Positions 25,246-33,959 are shown, numbered from the stretch's first letter. The stretch is 34,261 nt of DNA from Pseudolabrys sp. (GCA_009694265.1 SHVM01000019.1:1-34261); one strand, 5' to 3'. Notes: generated from the letters alone by a model not told the origin. Numbers and translations are program-made.

Positions 25246-27425
25246 ATTACGTTCCGAAAATGAATCGCCGCGCCTTCGTGGTCGGTAGCGCCGCCTTCGG
25301 TGGCGGGCTCGCACTCGGCCTCGACATCCCGCTTGGACCGCAAGATGCCAGCGCTCAGGCCGCCACGCCTGAACTCGGCGTCTGGGTCGTGGTCAAGCCC
25401 GACGACACTGTCGTCATCCGCATTGCCCGCTCTGAAATGGGCCAGGGCACCATCACCGGCCTCGCGCAGCTCGTCGCCGAGGAACTGGAATGCGACTGGT
25501 CGAAGGTCACGTACGAATACCCGACGCCCGGTCAGAATGTCGCGCGCAAACGGGTGTGGCAGTCGTACTCCACCGGTGGCAGCCGCGGCATCCGCGAGTC
25601 GCACGAATACGTCCGCCAAGGCGGCGCATCGGCCCGCATGATGCTGCTGCAGGCCGCGGCCAACGAGTGGAAGGTGCCGGTCGAACAATGCAAGGCCGAG
25701 AAAAGCATCATCACCGGCCCAGGCAATCGCAAGACGACCTTTGGTAAAGTTGCCGCCGCCGCTTCCAAGCTTCCAGTGCCGGAAAAGCCCAAGCTTAAGG
25801 ATCCGAAGGATTGGAAGATCGCCGGCAAGCCAATCAAGCGGTTCGGCATCGAGGCCAAAGTGACCGGCAAGCAAGTCTACGGTTTCGACATGAAACTGCC
25901 GGGAATGCTCAACGCGGCGATCAAGGAATCGCCGGTGTTCGGCGGCAAAGTGAAGAGCTTCGACGCCGCCAAGGTCTCGGGCATGAAGGGCGTGAAGAAG
26001 GTGCTGCAGGTTGGCGATACCGCTGTCGCGGTGGTTGCCGATACCTGGTGGCAGGCCAACACCGCGCTCCAGGCGCTCCCGATCGTCTGGGACGAAGGCG
26101 CGAATGGCAAAGTCTCGAGCGCCACCATCGCCGAAACTCTCAAGGCCGGGCTCGATGCCGAGCAGGCTTTCGTTGGCAATCAGAACGGCGACATCAAAGC
26201 GGCGCTCGCCGACGCAGCCAAGAAAGTCGAGGCGGTGTACGCCTATCCCTACCAGAACCATGTCTGCATGGAGCCGATGAACGCAACCGCGCGCTACACC
26301 GCGGACAAGTGCGAGGTCTGGGTTCCCACGCAGGATGGCGAAGCCTCGTTCGCGGCGGTGCTCGCTGCTTCGGGATTGCCGGCTGAAAAGTGTGAGGTCT
26401 ACAAGCTCGATCTTGGTGGCGGCTTCGGTCGGCGTGGTGCGTTCCAGGACTACGTGCATCAGGCTGTCCGCATCGCCAAGGAGATGCCGGGCACGCCGAT
26501 CAAGCTGCTCTGGTCGCGTGAGGAGGACATGGCACAAGGCCGCTATCACCCGGTCATGCAGTGCAAGCTGGTGGGCGCGTTCGACAAGGACAACAACCTG
26601 ACGGGGCTGCACATGCGGCTGTCGGGGCAATCGATCCTTGCCAGCGTGCGTCCGGCCATCGTGGAACAGCAGAAGGGGCGCGACCCGCTGAGCTTCCAGG
26701 GTGTCGCCGACGCAGGCGAACACGCGTTCGGCTACACGATCCCGAACCTGCTCATCGACCACGCCATGCGGAACCCGCACGTTCCCCCGGGGTTCTGGCG
26801 CGGCGTGAACATCAACCAGAACGCCATCTTCCTTGAATGCTTCATGGACGAGCTCGCTTTGGCGGCCGGTCAGGACGCACTCGCATTCCGTCGTAAGTTG
26901 CTGGGCAAGCACCCCAGGAACCTCGCCGTGCTCAACGCGGTGGCAGAAAAGATCGGTTGGGGCAAGCCGGCGCCGCAAGGCGTGCATCGCGGGCTCGCGC
27001 ATATGAAAGCCTTCAACGCCTATGTCGCCGCAGCGGCGGAAGTCTCCGTGACCGGCAACAAGATCAAGGTCCACCGCATCGTTGCGGCGACCGACCCGAC
27101 CTATGCGGTCAATCCGTCGCAGATCGACCGGCAGGTCGCCGGCTCGTTCGTCTATGGCCTGTCGGCGCTGTTCTATCAGGAGTGCACGGTCAAGGATGGC
27201 CGCATCGTTGAACAAAACTTCAACAGTTACAATTCGATGCGGATTGCTCAGATGCCGAAGGTCGAGTCGATCATTATGCCAAGCGGCGGCGACGGCCCCT
27301 GGGGCGGCGTCGGCGAACCGACGATCTGCGTCGCGGCGCCGGCGGTGCTCAACGCCTATGCCGCCGCGACCGGCAAACGTATCCGGTCATTCCCGCTCAA
27401 GAACCACAACCTGGAAATGGCCTGA
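25242..27425 (+). CDS. Tat-exported molybdopterin subunit (isoquinoline 1-oxidoreductase beta type)
   Basis: A 727-residue large subunit of the IorB/aldehyde-dehydrogenase group of the xanthine oxidase family. The Tat signal is [19 protein letters not shown] near residues 8-26 with cleavage around ASAQA, so it acts in the periplasm. Moco-binding stretches include [28 protein letters not shown] and, near the C-terminus, [13 protein letters not shown] with the catalytic Glu. The frame extends 59 codons upstream inside the small-subunit gene, but ATG 25242 overlaps that gene's stop and precedes the Tat signal, so it is the start. The substrate is unknown (aldehydes or N-heterocycles are known for the group). 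A role in sulfur chemistry is only suggested by the operon. Confidence 0.92.
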   Translation: MNYVPKMNRRAFVVGSAAFGGGLALGLDIPLGPQDASAQAATPELGVWVVVKPDDTVVIRIARSEMGQGTITGLAQLVAEELECDWSKVTYEYPTPGQNVARKRVWQSYSTGGSRGIRESHEYVRQGGASARMMLLQAAANEWKVPVEQCKAEKSIITGPGNRKTTFGKVAAAASKLPVPEKPKLKDPKDWKIAGKPIKRFGIEAKVTGKQVYGFDMKLPGMLNAAIKESPVFGGKVKSFDAAKVSGMKGVKKVLQVGDTAVAVVADTWWQANTALQALPIVWDEGANGKVSSATIAETLKAGLDAEQAFVGNQNGDIKAALADAAKKVEAVYAYPYQNHVCMEPMNATARYTADKCEVWVPTQDGEASFAAVLAASGLPAEKCEVYKLDLGGGFGRRGAFQDYVHQAVRIAKEMPGTPIKLLWSREEDMAQGRYHPVMQCKLVGAFDKDNNLTGLHMRLSGQSILASVRPAIVEQQKGRDPLSFQGVADAGEHAFGYTIPNLLIDHAMRNPHVPPGFWRGVNINQNAIFLECFMDELALAAGQDALAFRRKLLGKHPRNLAVLNAVAEKIGWGKPAPQGVHRGLAHMKAFNAYVAAAAEVSVTGNKIKVHRIVAATDPTYAVNPSQIDRQVAGSFVYGLSALFYQECTVKDGRIVEQNFNSYNSMRIAQMPKVESIIMPSGGDGPWGGVGEPTICVAAPAVLNAYAAATGKRIRSFPLKNHNLEMA

Positions 27426-27433
27426 CCAAACGG

Positions 27434-27462
27434 GAAGCGGCGGCCCAAAAAGCCGCCGCTTC
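27434..27462 (+). promoter_or_regulatory. 11-bp intercistronic hairpin
   Basis: GAAGCGGCGGC (27434-27444) pairs perfectly with GCCGCCGCTTC (27452-27462) around a CCAAAAA loop, eight bases after the large-subunit stop and 22 before the cytochrome start. It has no following T-run, so it is more likely a processing, stabilising or attenuating structure that splits expression of the molybdenum hydroxylase from the sulfur genes. Confidence 0.55.
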
Positions 27463-27484
27463 ACATTCTGACCGAGGCATACCG

Positions 27485-27778
27485 ATGAAAGCGCTGTCCG
27501 CCATCGCCGTGGCGGCGCTCGCGATTTATCCGGGCGTCCTCCTTGCGGCTTCAGATACGCCACCGGGGGCGGCCGCTTGCTCCGGCTGCCACACCACCAA
27601 TGCGGCCGTGGAATCGCCGGTGCCGAGGATCCATGGGCGCAATGCCAACGAGATCGTGACGGCCATGACGGCGTTCCGGACAGGGGCAACGCCATCGACG
27701 GTAATGGGCCGCATTGCCAAAGGCTTCACGGACGAGGAAATGCAACCGATCGCTGCCTGGCTCGCGGCGCAGAAGTAG
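27485..27778 (+). CDS. periplasmic class I cytochrome c
   Basis: A 97-residue single-heme cytochrome with a Sec signal (LSAIAVAALAIYPGVLLAA) and heme-binding CSGCH (C32, C35, H36); Met74 in STVMGRIAKGF is the likely sixth ligand. Small cytochromes of this kind serve as the partner subunit of flavocytochrome c sulfide dehydrogenase (FccA/SoxE-like), and the flavoprotein gene starts 9 bases later. It could also accept electrons from the molybdenum hydroxylase encoded upstream. A GAGG ribosome site precedes ATG 27485. Confidence 0.85.
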   Translation: MKALSAIAVAALAIYPGVLLAASDTPPGAAACSGCHTTNAAVESPVPRIHGRNANEIVTAMTAFRTGATPSTVMGRIAKGFTDEEMQPIAAWLAAQK

Positions 27779-27787
27779 GAGGACGTT

Positions 27788-29059
27788 GTGACGATGCACC
27801 CGACACGACGAAACTTCCTTCGCAGTTCAGCGGCAATTGCCTCCGCGACGTTGCTCCCGCTTCCGGCCCTCGCACAGGCGGCGCCCCGGGTGATCGTCGT
27901 CGGCGGCGGATTTGGCGGCGCGACCGTTGCCCGAGAGATCAAGGCAATCGATCCGAAATTCCACGTCACGCTGGTCGAATCCAGCGCGACATTCACCGCC
28001 TGCCCATTCAGCAATGCCGTCATCGGCGGCTTGCGCGATCTGAAGGCGCAGCAATTCGGTTACGACAAGGTCCGCGCCGCGGGCGTCAACGTCGTCATCG
28101 GCTCGGCGATCGGCGTGAACACAGTGGGCCGCACGGTCCGACTTACGGACGCGACGTTGCCCTATGACCGGCTGGTGCTCGCGCCTGGCATCGACATTCG
28201 CTGGGACGGCTTGCCCGGTTACAACGAAGCCGCGTCCGCGAAAATGCCGCATGCCTGGCGGGCCGGCGACCAGACCACGCTGCTGCGCAGCCAGCTCGAG
28301 GCGATGGAGGACGGCGGTCTGGTGGTCATGTCGGCGCCAGCCAATCCGTTCCGCTGCCCGCCGGGCCCATACGAGCGCGCAAGTCTGATCGCGCACTATC
28401 TCAAGACCAAGAAGCCGAAATCGAAGCTCATCGTGCTCGACGCCAAGGACCAGTTCTCCAAGCAGCGTCTGTTCCAGAACGCCTGGAAGGAGCTCTATCC
28501 AGATCACCTGGAATGGGTTTCGCTCTCGGCCGGCGGCAAGGTGACATCGGTCGATCCGGCGACCAATACGCTGACGACCGACTTCGGCAAACACGTGGCC
28601 AAGGTTGCCAACGTGATCCCGCCGCAGAAAGCCGGCCGCATCGCCGAACTTGCGGGCGTTGCCAACCAGACCGGCTGGTGTCCGATCGATCCGGTAACGT
28701 TCGAGTCGTCGCTGGTGCCCGGCATCCATGTCGTCGGCGACGCGATTATCGCCGGTGCGATGCCGAAGTCCGCCTTTAGCGCGAATGCGCAAGGCAAAGT
28801 GTGCGCCGCCGCGGTGGCGAAGCTGCTGACCGGCGCCAAGCCGCCAGAGCCAAAGCTAATCAATACCTGCTACAGTCTGGTCGCCCCCGACTACGGCATC
28901 AGCGTGGCGGGTGTTTACATTCCGGCGAAGGGAATGTTGGCGGAGGTGCAAGGCTCAGGCGGCGTCAGTCCATTGGATGCGCCACGCGACGTCCGCGCCG
29001 CCGAAGCGGCCTATGCCGAAGCCTGGTTCCGGACGATCACCAGCGAGGTCTTTGGCTGA
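27788..29059 (+). CDS. fccB: flavocytochrome c-type sulfide dehydrogenase flavoprotein
   Basis: 423 residues. It begins with a Tat signal (TRRNFLRSSAAIASATLLPLPALAQA). The FAD-binding motif is VVGGGFGGATVA. C72 in TACPFSN matches the Cys that carries covalent FAD in flavocytochrome c, and C190 (FRCPPGPYERA) and C361 (NTCYS) match the redox-active disulfide pair. It would oxidise sulfide to polysulfide or sulfur in the periplasm and pass electrons to the cytochrome encoded just before it; in Sox loci the same protein is called SoxF. AGGAGG lies five bases before GTG 27788; an ATG two codons later is the alternative. The soxX start overlaps or directly follows its end. Confidence 0.88.
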   Translation: MTMHPTRRNFLRSSAAIASATLLPLPALAQAAPRVIVVGGGFGGATVAREIKAIDPKFHVTLVESSATFTACPFSNAVIGGLRDLKAQQFGYDKVRAAGVNVVIGSAIGVNTVGRTVRLTDATLPYDRLVLAPGIDIRWDGLPGYNEAASAKMPHAWRAGDQTTLLRSQLEAMEDGGLVVMSAPANPFRCPPGPYERASLIAHYLKTKKPKSKLIVLDAKDQFSKQRLFQNAWKELYPDHLEWVSLSAGGKVTSVDPATNTLTTDFGKHVAKVANVIPPQKAGRIAELAGVANQTGWCPIDPVTFESSLVPGIHVVGDAIIAGAMPKSAFSANAQGKVCAAAVAKLLTGAKPPEPKLINTCYSLVAPDYGISVAGVYIPAKGMLAEVQGSGGVSPLDAPRDVRAAEAAYAEAWFRTITSEVFG

Positions 29060-29060
29060 C

Positions 29061-29519
29061 GTGCGCGCGAACTTTGCTTACGCGATATTGGCAGGTGCGA
29101 TCGGCATGACGGCTGCACTTGAGCAGGCGTCTGCGCAGTCCCTGCTGCGCCCCTTTCAAGTCGTTGGCGACGCCATTCCGGCTTCGCTGACCGGCGTGGC
29201 CGGCGATCCCGTTCGCGGCCGGGCCATCGTGGTGAAGCGTGAAAACACCTGCCTGCTTTGTCATTCCGGACCGTTTCCGGAGGAGCGGTTTCAGGGCGAT
29301 CTTTCGTCCGATCTGACAGGAACCGGCGCGCGCTGGACGCAAGGGCAGCTGCGGCTGCGGCTGGTCGATGCGAGCCGCGTCAATCCGGCAACGATCATGC
29401 CGTCCTATTATCGGGTCGAGGGCTTCAATCGCGTCGGGCCGGCTTGGCGCGGCAAGCCGATCCTATCGGCCGAACAGATCGAGGATGTGGTAGCCTATCT
29501 TGCAACGTTGCGTGACTAA
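29061..29519 (+). CDS. soxX: SoxX, cytochrome subunit of the SoxAX complex
   Basis: About 152 residues with a Sec signal (YAILAGAIGMTAALEQASAQ), the heme site CLLCH (C64, C67, H68) and Met113 in ATIMPSYY as the likely axial ligand, the usual SoxX pattern. With SoxA it joins thiosulfate to the SoxY carrier cysteine in the periplasm. Starts TTG 29052 and GTG 29061 are both in frame; GAGG at 29045-29048 is near both. GTG 29061 is chosen because it lies just after the fccB stop, but the nine-base longer form is possible. Operon order here is X-Y-Z-A. Confidence 0.86.
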   Translation: MRANFAYAILAGAIGMTAALEQASAQSLLRPFQVVGDAIPASLTGVAGDPVRGRAIVVKRENTCLLCHSGPFPEERFQGDLSSDLTGTGARWTQGQLRLRLVDASRVNPATIMPSYYRVEGFNRVGPAWRGKPILSAEQIEDVVAYLATLRD

Positions 29520-29528
29520 ACCAGAGCC

Positions 29529-30038
29529 ATGACCGACAAGCGCACCGAAAATCTTGCAACCCGTCGCGATGTCCTGGCGAGCGCCGGAAGCCTCGTCGGC
29601 GGCGGCCTGGTCAGCGGTTTGGGCTTGGCGACCATCTCGGTGGCGCACGCACAGGCACAGTCGACACCTGCGGCCATGGCGCTCGCGATCCACAAGATCG
29701 CCGGCGAGGCGACGGTGAAGCCGGGCAAGGTCAAACTCGACATGCCGCCGCTGAGCGAGAATGGCAATTCGGTGTCACTGACCGTCACGGTCGACAGTCC
29801 GATGACGCCGGCGAACCATGTAAAGGCCATCCACGTCGTCACAGAAAAGAATCCACAGCCCTATGTGATCAGCGTCCGGCTGGGGCCCCGCGCCGGACAA
29901 GCCAATATCTCGACCCGCATGCGGCTGTCCGATACGCAGATCGTCGTCGCGATTGCCGAATTGAGCGACGGCTCGTTCTGGTCGGATACTCGAACGGTCA
30001 TCGTCACGCTCGGCGCCTGCCTCGAGGAGCTCATCTGA
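29529..30038 (+). CDS. soxY: SoxY, sulfur carrier subunit with an atypical C-terminus
   Basis: 169 residues. A Tat signal (ATRRDVLASAGSLVGGGLVSGLG) precedes the SoxY immunoglobulin-like domain (KIAGEATVKPGKVKLDMPPLSENGNSVSLTVTVDSPM, then ADISTRMRLS-like and VVAIAELSDGSFWSDTRTVIVTLGAC). SoxY normally ends in a flexible GGCGG whose Cys carries the sulfur substrate. Here the end is LGAC164 followed by LEELI, so the carrier Cys is present but not in the Gly swinging arm. The stop shares a base with the soxZ start (TGATG). It is identified by domain and by soxZ beside it. Confidence 0.83.
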   Translation: MTDKRTENLATRRDVLASAGSLVGGGLVSGLGLATISVAHAQAQSTPAAMALAIHKIAGEATVKPGKVKLDMPPLSENGNSVSLTVTVDSPMTPANHVKAIHVVTEKNPQPYVISVRLGPRAGQANISTRMRLSDTQIVVAIAELSDGSFWSDTRTVIVTLGACLEELI

Positions 30039-30358
30039 TGGCACGCGCCTTGATCAATGTTCCGGCCAAAGCCAAACGCGGCGAGGTCATCACCATCAAG
30101 ACGCTGATCTCGCACGTCATGGAGTCGGGCTTCCGCCACAACCAGATCGGCGTCAGAATCCCGCGCGACATCATCACCTCGTTCACTTGCACTTACAACG
30201 GCGAGGAAATATTCCAGGCTGATCTCCATCCGGCCATCACCGCCAATCCATTCATCGCCTTCACCACGATCGCAACCGAGAGCGGCACGATCGCCTTTAC
30301 ATGGCGGGGAGACAACGGATTCTCGGCGGCCGAGTCGGTCAACATCACCGTCGAATGA
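30038..30358 (+). CDS. soxZ: SoxZ, partner of the SoxY carrier
   Basis: 106 residues, no signal peptide. The family pattern is clear: PAKAKRGEVITIKTLISHVMESGFR, IITSFTCTYNGEEIFQADLHPAITANPFIAF and GTIAFTWRGDNGFSA. SoxZ binds SoxY and travels with it through the Tat system. Coupled translation with soxY (TGATG) and soxA (ATGA) supports equal expression. Length is standard. Confidence 0.93.
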   Translation: MARALINVPAKAKRGEVITIKTLISHVMESGFRHNQIGVRIPRDIITSFTCTYNGEEIFQADLHPAITANPFIAFTTIATESGTIAFTWRGDNGFSAAESVNITVE

Positions 30359-31152
30359 ACGCCGTTCGCAAGCGCGCGCGATGGCTCGCACCGGCTGCCG
30401 TGCTGCTGGCCCTCGCCGCGGTGATTTCAGCGCGCGCCGAGATTCCGCTGGCGGAACGCCGCTCCGGCTACGCGGACCTCGCCCCGGACACCAAGGCGAT
30501 GCAGGACGACGACACCAGCAACCCGGGCATGCTGGCGGTGCTCGACGGCGAAGCGCTATGGAAAACCAAGGCCGGCAATGCCGGCCGTGCCTGCGCCGAC
30601 TGTCACGCCGACGCCCGCGTGAGCATGAAGGGCGTCGCCGCGCGCTATCCGGCCTTCGAGCCAACGTTGAGCCGCCCGGTCAATCTCGAACAGCGTATCA
30701 ACATCTGCCGGACGGAGCGCCAGCAGGCTCAACCCTTCGCCTCCGAAAGCAAGGACCTGCTCGCGCTGACCGCCTTTGTCGGCATGCAGTCGCGCGGACA
30801 GCCGATTGCGCCGCCGGCCGACGAGCGGTTGCGGCCGTTTCTCGACGCTGGCCGCGAGGCGTTCAGCCGCCGGCTGGGCCAGTTCAACCTGTCGTGCGGC
30901 CAATGCCACGACGACAATTGGGGCAAGCGGCTCATCGGCAATATCATCCCGCAAGCACATCCGAACGGCTATCCGCTCTACCGGCTGGAGTGGCAGAGCA
31001 TCGGCTCGCTGCAACGCCGGCTGCGCAACTGCATGATCGGCTTGCGCGCGGAGCCGTATGAATACGGCGCGCCGGAGTATGTTTCGTTGGAGCTATATCT
31101 CATGTGGCGCGCGCGCGGCCTGCCGGCCGAAACCCCGGCGGTGCGACCGTGA
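30355..31152 (+). CDS. soxA: SoxA, diheme cytochrome subunit of SoxAX
   Basis: 265 residues with a Sec signal (LAPAAVLLALAAVISARAE). Heme 1 binds at CADCH (C80, C83, H84) with C118 (NICRTER) in the place of its distal cysteine ligand; heme 2 binds at CGQCH (C181, C184, H185); the catalytic cysteine that becomes a persulfide is C226 in RRLRNCMIGLRAEP. All key residues of diheme SoxA are thus present. With SoxX it conjugates thiosulfate to SoxY. The start ATG 30355 overlaps the soxZ stop. It is the last gene of the operon; no soxB follows. Confidence 0.92.
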   Translation: MNAVRKRARWLAPAAVLLALAAVISARAEIPLAERRSGYADLAPDTKAMQDDDTSNPGMLAVLDGEALWKTKAGNAGRACADCHADARVSMKGVAARYPAFEPTLSRPVNLEQRINICRTERQQAQPFASESKDLLALTAFVGMQSRGQPIAPPADERLRPFLDAGREAFSRRLGQFNLSCGQCHDDNWGKRLIGNIIPQAHPNGYPLYRLEWQSIGSLQRRLRNCMIGLRAEPYEYGAPEYVSLELYLMWRARGLPAETPAVRP

Positions 31153-31500
31153 TGCTGCAAGCGACGCGTTGATATGGGAATTTGTAGCTATCGCCCGCTT
31201 ATGGCACTTCGCGTCATTCCGCCAAGCCGCAAAATTTGTCAGCTATTGGGTGCACAGCGGACAAGCGGCGATGCTGGCCTTGGCCAGCTAGGCCGTCAAT
31301 GACCCAGCTCGGACATATGGCCGGACATATGGGATGCCGGGGACGGCCCAAACGCCAGAATGTACTGCGCAGCCCGCCTATGGCTTACCGGGAATCCCGC
31401 CGTCTGCTATTGCCCACGCTGTTTCAGAGTTCATCTTTGGAATGTCGATTTAGAGTCGCTAGGATGGCGTGATGCCTGCGCCTGCGCCTATACTGTCGCC
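31153..31500. other. 348-base gap with repeat remnants before the nitrile hydratase genes
   Basis: No convincing gene. There is a direct repeat GGACATATGG (31311-31320 and 31323-31332) and a stretch around 31240-31290 resembling the non-coding dispersed sequence often misread as short ORFs in Bradyrhizobium-like genomes. The open frame of the alpha subunit extends to 31360, but that part is Cys-rich and without protein character. The gap could mark the place where the rest of the sox cluster was lost; that is inference. Confidence 0.5.
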
Positions 31501-32133
31501 ATGACCCACGATCACGGTGACAATCATCACCACGATCACGGCTCGGACCTCTCCGAGATGCAATTGCGCACGCGAGCGCTGGAATCGATTCTACTCGAAA
31601 AGGGCTATATCGATCCCGCGGCGCTCGACGTGCTGATCGAGACCTATGAAAAAAAGATCGGCCCGCGCAACGGCGCGCAGGTGGTGGCGAAAGCCTGGGT
31701 CGATCCGAAATTCCGCAAATGGCTATTCGAGGACGGCACCGCGGCGATCGGCTCGCTCGGCTTCGGCGGGCGCTCCGGCAATCATCTCGTCGCGCTTGAG
31801 AACACGCCGTCGGTCCACAACATGGTCGTCTGCACACTGTGCTCCTGCTATCCCTGGGCGGTGCTGGGCCTGCCGCCGCTCTGGTACAAGTCGGCGCCCT
31901 ATCGCTCGCGCACCGTCGCCGATCCGCGCGGCGTGCTGCGCGATTTCGGACTCGAATTGCCGAAAGACACCGAAATCCGCGTGTGGGATTCGACCGCCGA
32001 GCTGCGCTACCTGGTGGTGCCGATGCGCCCCGCCGGCACTGACGGCTGGAACGAGGACAAGCTCGCCGATCTCGTCACCCGCGACAGCATGATCGGCACC
32101 GGGCTGCCGAAGCAGCCGAAGGATCTGAAATGA
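31501..32133 (+). CDS. nthA: nitrile hydratase alpha subunit, cobalt type
   Basis: 210 residues. The metal site [10 protein letters not shown] (C111, C114, C116, S115) binds the non-corrin metal through two post-translationally oxidised cysteines. Thr in CTLCSC followed by Tyr marks the cobalt type; iron types read CSLCSCT. It converts nitriles to amides with the beta subunit. The N-terminus [14 protein letters not shown] has seven His in 14 residues, a probable metal-collecting tail. ATG 31501 is the start because upstream in-frame sequence is non-conserved. The stop overlaps the beta-subunit start (ATGA). Confidence 0.94.
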   Translation: MTHDHGDNHHHDHGSDLSEMQLRTRALESILLEKGYIDPAALDVLIETYEKKIGPRNGAQVVAKAWVDPKFRKWLFEDGTAAIGSLGFGGRSGNHLVALENTPSVHNMVVCTLCSCYPWAVLGLPPLWYKSAPYRSRTVADPRGVLRDFGLELPKDTEIRVWDSTAELRYLVVPMRPAGTDGWNEDKLADLVTRDSMIGTGLPKQPKDLK

Positions 32134-32789
32134 ACGGCGCCGCGGACATGGGCGGGATGCATGGCTTCGGGCCGGTCGTGCCGGAGCCGAACGAGCCGGT
32201 GTTTCACGCCGACTGGGAAAAGACTTCGTTCGCGCTCAACATGGTGACCGGCGTCGCCAAGCTTTGGAATCTGGACGCTTTCCGATTTAAGCGCGAGAGT
32301 ATCCCGCCGCCGCAATATCTCAATCTCAGCTACTACGGCCTGTGGACTGTCACGCTCGAACACATGATGCTCGAATACGGCATCGCCACGCCGGAGGAAA
32401 TCGCGGCCGGGCATGCAATTGCGCCGGTGAAGAAGGCGGCGCGGACGGTAACCGCGGACGACATGACAAACATGGTGCGCTGCGGCTCGCCCTATAATCG
32501 GCCCGCGCCCGCGCCCGCACTGTTCAAGGTTGGCGACAAGGTGCGCGCCAAAAATATCCATCCGAAGACGCATACAAGGCTGCCGCGTTACGCGCGTGGC
32601 CATGTCGGCGAAGTCGTGCGCATCGTCGGCTGCCACGTTTTTCCCGACAGTAATGCCAGCAATGCCGGCGAGGATCCGCACTGGCTCTACACCGTGCGCT
32701 TCGACGGCCGCGAATTGTGGGGAGAGGATTCCGACCCGATGGTGCGGGTCTGCATCGAGGCCTGGGAGCCGTATCTGGAGCGATTGTAA
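32130..32789 (+). CDS. nthB: nitrile hydratase beta subunit
   Basis: 219 residues. The start [16 protein letters not shown] is the family signature; the helical N-terminal domain includes [15 protein letters not shown] and [17 protein letters not shown], and the C-terminal SH3-like barrel has [46 protein letters not shown] and [11 protein letters not shown]. Arg residues in the [10 protein letters not shown] region contact the oxidised cysteines of the alpha subunit. It is coupled to nthA by a 4-base overlap and followed by a palindromic repeat before the accessory gene. Confidence 0.95.
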   Translation: MNGAADMGGMHGFGPVVPEPNEPVFHADWEKTSFALNMVTGVAKLWNLDAFRFKRESIPPPQYLNLSYYGLWTVTLEHMMLEYGIATPEEIAAGHAIAPVKKAARTVTADDMTNMVRCGSPYNRPAPAPALFKVGDKVRAKNIHPKTHTRLPRYARGHVGEVVRIVGCHVFPDSNASNAGEDPHWLYTVRFDGRELWGEDSDPMVRVCIEAWEPYLERL

Positions 32790-32791
32790 CT

Positions 32792-32894
32792 GTCTTTCCG
32801 GGACGCTGCGAAGCAGCGAACCCGGAATCCAGACGAAAGCTCCGCATATGTATCTGGATTCCGGGTCTGGCCCTTCGGGTCGTCCCGGAATGAC
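32792..32894. repeat. Hyphomicrobiales-type palindromic repeat, second copy
   Basis: The element has the same ends and inner blocks as 6192-6333: TTTCCGGGACGC, CCCGGAATCCAG, then CTGGATTCCGGGTC and CCCGGAATGAC. It is about 40 bases shorter. It sits two bases after the nthB stop and 12 bases before the accessory gene, so it splits the nitrile hydratase operon and may reduce expression of the downstream part. Confidence 0.85.
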
Positions 32895-32906
32895 GAAGGA
32901 ATTAAG

Positions 32907-33293
32907 ATGATCGACAAAACCGCAGCCCGCCGCGCCATCGAGCAGGTGCCAAGCATCCCGCGCGACGCCGACGGGCCGGTGTTCCGCGAGCCGTGGGAAG
33001 CGCAGGCCTTCGCCATGGCGCTGGCGCTGCACGAGCGCGGTTTGTTCACCTGGACCGAATGGGCGGCGGCACTTTCAACCGAGATCAAGCGCGCGCAGGC
33101 GGCCGGTGATCCCGACACCGGCGAGACCTATTATTCACACTGGCTCACCGCGCTAGAAAAACTGGTGGAGGACAAAGGCGTGACGACGCAAGCAACCTTG
33201 CGTCGCTATTGTGACGCATGGGACCACGCTTGCGACCGCACACCGCACGGCCAGCCGATCGAATTGCGGGCGGACGATTTTCGGTCAAGCTGA
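32907..33293 (+). CDS. nitrile hydratase accessory (activator/cobalt-transfer) protein
   Basis: 128 residues related to the N-terminal domain of nitrile hydratase beta subunits: PVFREPWEAQAFAMALALHERGLFTWTEWAAALSTEI and YYSHWLTALEKLVEDKGV are the recognisable blocks. Proteins of this kind (P14K/NhlE-type) help insert cobalt into the alpha subunit, by exchange of alpha subunits between complexes in well-studied cases. ATG 32907 lies just beyond the palindromic repeat. It is followed after 39 bases by the HupE-type permease gene. Confidence 0.88.
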   Translation: MIDKTAARRAIEQVPSIPRDADGPVFREPWEAQAFAMALALHERGLFTWTEWAAALSTEIKRAQAAGDPDTGETYYSHWLTALEKLVEDKGVTTQATLRRYCDAWDHACDRTPHGQPIELRADDFRSS

Positions 33294-33332
33294 ACCGGAA
33301 AGGCTATTCTGCAGGTCTTGGAGGAGTTTGTC

Positions 33333-33959
33333 GTGAACAAAAAGACACTGATTGTCGGGCTAATTCTAGCGTCCATCGCGCTAATGGCCGATCCGGCCTT
33401 TGCCCATCACGTCATGCGCGGCCGCATACCGGTGACCTTCGTGGACGGCTTGTTGTCTGGGCTTGGCCATCCCGTCATCGGGCTCGATCATTTCGCGGCG
33501 GTGGTGGCGGTCGGCTGCCTCGCGGCAGCGCATCGAGCCGGCCCCGCGCTCGCCATCGGCTTCGTACTGGCAATGATCACCGGCGTTGCCGTTCATGTGC
33601 CCGGCACCACGGTGCCGGGCGCTGAAATCATGGTGGCGCTTTCGGTAATTATTCTTGGCGCAATGTTGTTGCGCAAGCGTCAAATGGCCGCGGGCGCCGC
33701 GTTTGGCTTGTTCATCGCTGTCGGGCTCATCCACGGCTATGTGCTGGGTGAATCGATCTACGGCGCTGAGGCCGCGCCGTTGACCGCCTATTTCATCGGA
33801 CTTGCTGTGATTCAGAGCGCGGTAGCGCTGGCCGCCTTATTTGCGACGCGTGCGGTGGCGCAACGGCAAGCCGATGTTCTGACCTTGCGGCTAGTCGGCG
33901 CAGGTATCACCGGCATCGGGCTCGCCGTACTGATGCAGCAGGTGATTCCTGCCGTCTGA
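33333..33959 (+). CDS. hupE: HupE/UreJ-family metal permease
   Basis: 208 residues with a signal peptide (MNKKTLIVGLILASIALMADPAFA) and about six transmembrane helices. The family motif GHPVIGLDHFAAVVAVG (H46, P47, D52, H53) and HGYVLGES are the metal-binding segments. HupE/UreJ proteins bring nickel or cobalt across the inner membrane. Position next to a cobalt-type nitrile hydratase suggests cobalt supply, a role often held by the unrelated NhlF permease. GTG 33333 is the start, with GGAGGAG six bases upstream; a TTG five codons earlier would include that ribosome site. Confidence 0.88.
   Translation: MNKKTLIVGLILASIALMADPAFAHHVMRGRIPVTFVDGLLSGLGHPVIGLDHFAAVVAVGCLAAAHRAGPALAIGFVLAMITGVAVHVPGTTVPGAEIMVALSVIILGAMLLRKRQMAAGAAFGLFIAVGLIHGYVLGESIYGAEAAPLTAYFIGLAVIQSAVALAALFATRAVAQRQADVLTLRLVGAGITGIGLAVLMQQVIPAV

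Noticed and set aside
25071-27215. A long minus-strand open frame opposite the IorB-type gene
   Set aside because: It is the antisense shadow of a well-recognised Moco subunit and shows no motif or ribosome site.
31360-31500. N-terminal extension of nthA with several Cys residues
   Set aside because: It is not like nitrile hydratase, has no ribosome site, and ATG 31501 gives the standard start.
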